A stretch of DNA of 8,110 bases from PS1 clade bacterium (lineage in GTDB: Bacteria > Pseudomonadota > Alphaproteobacteria > RS24). The stretch is from contig JADHOK010000057.1 in the NCBI GenBank assembly GCA_016779015.1, forward strand, positions 1 to 8,110, in the 5' to 3' direction. Made by a program: the position numbers and the translations under genes. Shown piece by piece: positions 6,148 through 8,110 of this stretch (position 1 is the first letter of the stretch; the number at the start of each line of letters is the position of its first letter). The notes under the pieces are model-generated. The model saw only the letters and a list, made by a program, of their open reading frames with translations, had not been told where the DNA came from and searched no databases.

Positions 6148-7110
6148 TTACAGGCCTTCAAACAAGGCGGTGGAGAGATAGCGCTCGGCAAAGCTCGGCA
6201 AAATGACGACAATGTTTTTGCCTGCCATATCGGCGCGCCCGCCAACCTCAAGCGCCGCCGCCATGGCCGCACCGGTGGAAATGCCGCCGGGAATGCCCTC
6301 GATGCGCGCCAGTTTGCGCGCCGTCTCAAACGCCGTCTCATTGCCAATGGTGACAACCTCGTCGAGCCATTGCATATCCATATTGGCGGGCACGAAACCC
6401 GCGCCAATGCCTTGAATTTTATGCGGCCCCGGGTCGCCGCCGGATAATATCGGGCTGTCCTCGGGCTCGACGGCAATCATTTTTATATCCGGATTGCGCG
6501 GCTTAAACACCGACCCAATGCCGGTAAATGTGCCGCCTGTGCCGACGCCGGAAATCACCACATCGACCTTGCCGTCCATATCGTTCCAAATTTCCTCTGC
6601 CGTAGTACGGCGATGAATTTCCGGATTGGCCGGATTTTCAAATTGCTGCGGCATCACCCAATTATCATTTTGCGCAAGCAACTCGCCGGCTTTGGCAATC
6701 GCCCCTTTCATGCCCTGCTCGGCCGGGGTCAGCTCCAGCTTGGCCCCTAGAAGCGACAGCATTTTGCGCCGTTCCAGCGACATGCTTTCGGGCATGCACA
6801 ACACCAGCTCAATGCCGCGCGCGGCGCAGGCGAAAGCCAGCGCAATACCGGTATTGCCAGAGGTCGGCTCGACCAGAACCGTGTCGGGCTTTATTTTGCC
6901 GTCGGCTTGCAGCGCGTCTAATATGGCCACGCCAATGCGGTCTTTGACACTGGCAATCGGGTTGAAAAATTCCAACTTGGCGAAAATTTTGGCAGCGATA
7001 CCATATTCGCCCGCCATGCGGCTCACCTCGACAATCGGCGTGTCGCCAATGGTTTCGGTAATCGAACTATAGATGCGCCCGCGCCCCGGTTTTTTTGTTG
7101 TTTCGGTCAT
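6148..7110 (-). CDS. cysK: Cysteine synthase A (O-acetylserine sulfhydrylase)
   Basis: PLP enzyme that makes cysteine from O-acetylserine and sulfide in the cytoplasm. It has 320 residues, the usual length. K56 in ASVKDRIG forms the Schiff base. TSGNTG at 83-88 is the substrate carboxylate loop, GVGTGGT at 188-194 binds the PLP phosphate, and S278 in GGISTGAA contacts the pyridine nitrogen. The tail PSFAERYLSTALFEGL is typical of CysK, as is GDPGPHKIQGIGAGFVP. The ATG at 7110 has AGGGGG about 8 bases upstream, overlapping the end of the rrf2-type gene, which stops 12 bases before. The moeB-like gene follows after 5 bases. The order regulator-cysK suggests local control of cysteine synthesis. 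CysM or cystathionine beta-synthase are less likely given the length and tail. Confidence 0.95.
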   Translation of the reverse strand: MTETTKKPGRGRIYSSITETIGDTPIVEVSRMAGEYGIAAKIFAKLEFFNPIASVKDRIGVAILDALQADGKIKPDTVLVEPTSGNTGIALAFACAARGIELVLCMPESMSLERRKMLSLLGAKLELTPAEQGMKGAIAKAGELLAQNDNWVMPQQFENPANPEIHRRTTAEEIWNDMDGKVDVVISGVGTGGTFTGIGSVFKPRNPDIKMIAVEPEDSPILSGGDPGPHKIQGIGAGFVPANMDMQWLDEVVTIGNETAFETARKLARIEGIPGGISTGAAMAAALEVGGRADMAGKNIVVILPSFAERYLSTALFEGL

Positions 7111-7122
7111 CTTCGTGTCCCC

Positions 7123-7575
7123 CTAAATGGTGAAATCGCCGCTATCCTTGTTTTGTACGCTCGTGCCATTATCGGCACCCGCTTGACTGCACAAATCGGC
7201 AATTGTCGTATCGCCGACCGCGCCGATAAGCGCATCCTGCATTTTACCATGAAACGGCGCAATGATGTTTTGCCCCAAATCAGATTGTGACAGACCGTCC
7301 ATATCGCCGCCATCGATTTCTTCGATGACTTCAAAAATCTCGCGCACTGAAATGCGCCGTCTTTCGCGCGCCAGTCGATAGCCGCCTCTGGGCCCCCGCA
7401 CACCGCGCAAAATACCGGCGCGCACCAAGGCTTGCATCACTTGTTCCAGATAACGCTGCGGCACGCCTTGGCGCGCCGTAATCTCACGCGCCTGCACCGG
7501 GTCGGGGCGCGCGTGCAACGCCACATCCAACACCGCTTCCAAGGCCAGCAATGATTTGCGCGACAATCTTATCAT
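7123..7575 (-). CDS. Rrf2-family transcriptional regulator without IscR-type cysteines
   Basis: Winged-helix DNA-binding protein of 150 residues, the usual Rrf2 length. The N-terminal half reads MIRLSRKSLLALEAVLDVALHA, then ITARQGVPQRYLEQVMQAL (recognition region about 32-50) and the wing GVRGPRGGYRLARERRRIS at 58-76, as in IscR, NsrR and CymR. The dimerisation helix SVREIFEVIEEIDGG follows. The three closely spaced cysteines that hold the Fe-S cluster in IscR and NsrR are absent; the only cysteine is C129 near the C-terminus. I chose the ATG at 7575 because it begins the conserved fold. An ATG at 7662 would add 29 unconserved residues and overlap dut by 74 bases. It starts 13 bases after dut, with only a weak ribosome site, and ends 12 bases before cysK. 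By position it may control cysteine synthesis as CymR does in Firmicutes; this is inference. Confidence 0.88.
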   Translation of the reverse strand: MIRLSRKSLLALEAVLDVALHARPDPVQAREITARQGVPQRYLEQVMQALVRAGILRGVRGPRGGYRLARERRRISVREIFEVIEEIDGGDMDGLSQSDLGQNIIAPFHGKMQDALIGAVGDTTIADLCSQAGADNGTSVQNKDSGDFTI

Positions 7576-7588
7576 TTCTCGGCCCCGC

Positions 7589-8056
7589 TCATTTGGTTTC
7601 ACCGGTGCCGGTGGAACCGAAACCGCCGCTTCCGCGTGCCGTCTCTGACAATGTTTCGACAATCACCGTCTCGGCTTGCACCACCGGCGCGATAATCATC
7701 TGCGCCACGCGCATGCCGCGGTCGATGGTGAAATCCTCTTGCCCCAAATTGACCAGAATGATTTTCACTTCGCCGCGATAATCGGCGTCAATCGTGCCCG
7801 GCGTGTTCAACACTGTAATGCCGTTTTTGGCCGCCAGTCCCGAACGCGGGCGCACTTGCGCCTCAAAGCCCGGCGGCAGCGCCATTGCAAAACCGGTCGG
7901 CACCATGGCCTGCGCGCCCGGCGTCAGCACCAGCGTTTCACCCTGTGCCAAAGCGGCGCGAATATCCATGCCGGCGGCTTGCGCGCTCTCATAAGATGGG
8001 GCGTCGAGACCGTGCCCGTGTGGCAGCCATTTTATTTCCAATTTCGGCGCGCTCAT
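7589..8056 (-). CDS. dut: dUTP diphosphatase (dUTPase)
   Basis: Trimeric cytoplasmic enzyme that hydrolyses dUTP to dUMP and pyrophosphate, keeping uracil out of DNA and feeding dTMP synthesis. It has 155 residues, close to E. coli Dut. All five motifs are present in order: AAGMDIRA (27-34), RPRSGLAAKNG (69-79), the uridine-binding NTPGTIDADYRGEVK (84-98) with the catalytic Asp in TIDADYRG, RVAQMIIAP, and the C-terminal glycine-rich RGSGGFGSTG that closes over the active site. The ATG at 8056 has AAGGAAG 7 bases upstream. Its start appears to overlap the stop of the preceding gene as ATGA. It heads the part of the operon visible here, with the Rrf2 regulator 13 bases downstream. Confidence 0.97.
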   Translation of the reverse strand: MSAPKLEIKWLPHGHGLDAPSYESAQAAGMDIRAALAQGETLVLTPGAQAMVPTGFAMALPPGFEAQVRPRSGLAAKNGITVLNTPGTIDADYRGEVKIILVNLGQEDFTIDRGMRVAQMIIAPVVQAETVIVETLSETARGSGGFGSTGTGETK

Positions 8057-8110
8057 CTATCGCTTCCTTTTTTCGTATTTCCGGTGGCGGCAAAATGCGC
8101 CGCGACACGT
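8053..8110 (-). CDS. 3' end of upstream gene, possibly coaBC
   Basis: From the right edge one minus-strand frame reads RVAAHFAATGNTKKGSDR and stops at a TGA overlapping the dut ATG as ATGA, the spacing expected of a coupled operon. Only 18 residues are visible. The start RVAAHFA resembles the end of CoaBC (phosphopantothenoylcysteine decarboxylase/synthetase), which often precedes dut in proteobacteria. The identity is inferred from gene order, not from the residues alone. A second frame also stays open to a stop (TAG) in this stretch. Confidence 0.35.
   Translation of the reverse strand, partial: RVAAHFAATGNTKKGSDR

Noticed and set aside
5351..6181. Long plus-strand open frame (276 codons) opposite the moeB-like gene.
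   Set aside because: It mirrors the coding frame of the opposite gene, shows no recognisable domain, and the minus-strand protein has all family motifs.
7576..7662. A 29-residue extension of the Rrf2 regulator from the ATG at 7662.
   Set aside because: It overlaps dut by 74 bases, has no family similarity, and the typical Rrf2 start MIRLSRKSLLALEAV lies at 7575.
1..8110. CRISPR array, IS element, prophage, tRNA or rRNA.
   Set aside because: No direct-repeat series, transposase frame, terminal inverted repeats or RNA-gene-like folds were seen; nearly all bases are accounted for by recognised genes.

Overview
The window looks like chromosomal DNA from an alphaproteobacterium. Evidence for this is an Irr-type Fur-family regulator transcribed divergently from a fabA-fabB pair, an Irr-type iron control element in front of katG, and a dut-led operon preceded by what looks like the 3' end of coaBC. 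Everything recognisable is housekeeping or stress metabolism. I see no IS element, phage gene, CRISPR array, tRNA or rRNA.

Left block (1-1746, minus strand): fabA and then fabB, the two enzymes of the anaerobic route to unsaturated fatty acids. Their catalytic residues are intact. fabB runs off the left edge and lacks only its last few codons. The fabA start codon sits directly behind a small A/U-rich hairpin whose loop holds the G-rich ribosome-binding site.

Middle block (1863-4723, plus strand): irr, then the catalase-peroxidase gene katG. The 173-base gap between them holds a weak terminator-like hairpin, a near-perfect iron control element (ICE, the Irr operator) and a promoter starting four bases after it. 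The regulator and its probable target site are therefore neighbours. The layout suggests that haem/iron status, sensed by Irr, controls synthesis of the haem enzyme KatG. katG ends in a strong intrinsic terminator.

Right block (8110-4746, minus strand): probable coaBC tail, dut, an Rrf2-family regulator, cysK, a MoeB/ThiF/HesA-family E1-like enzyme, and a secreted SH3-domain protein. Gaps are -4, 13, 12, 5 and 41 bases, so this reads as one operon, possibly with an internal promoter before the last gene. The Rrf2 protein lacks the IscR-type Fe-S cysteines and sits next to cysK, which recalls the CymR/CysK partnership of Firmicutes. The MoeB-like protein has lost three of the four zinc-binding cysteines of E. 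coli MoeB but keeps the ATP-binding and adenylation residues.

There is no clear unknown system here. The points most worth a second look are the ICE at katG, the rrf2-cysK-moeB cluster with its zinc-less E1-like enzyme, and the fabA start-site hairpin.
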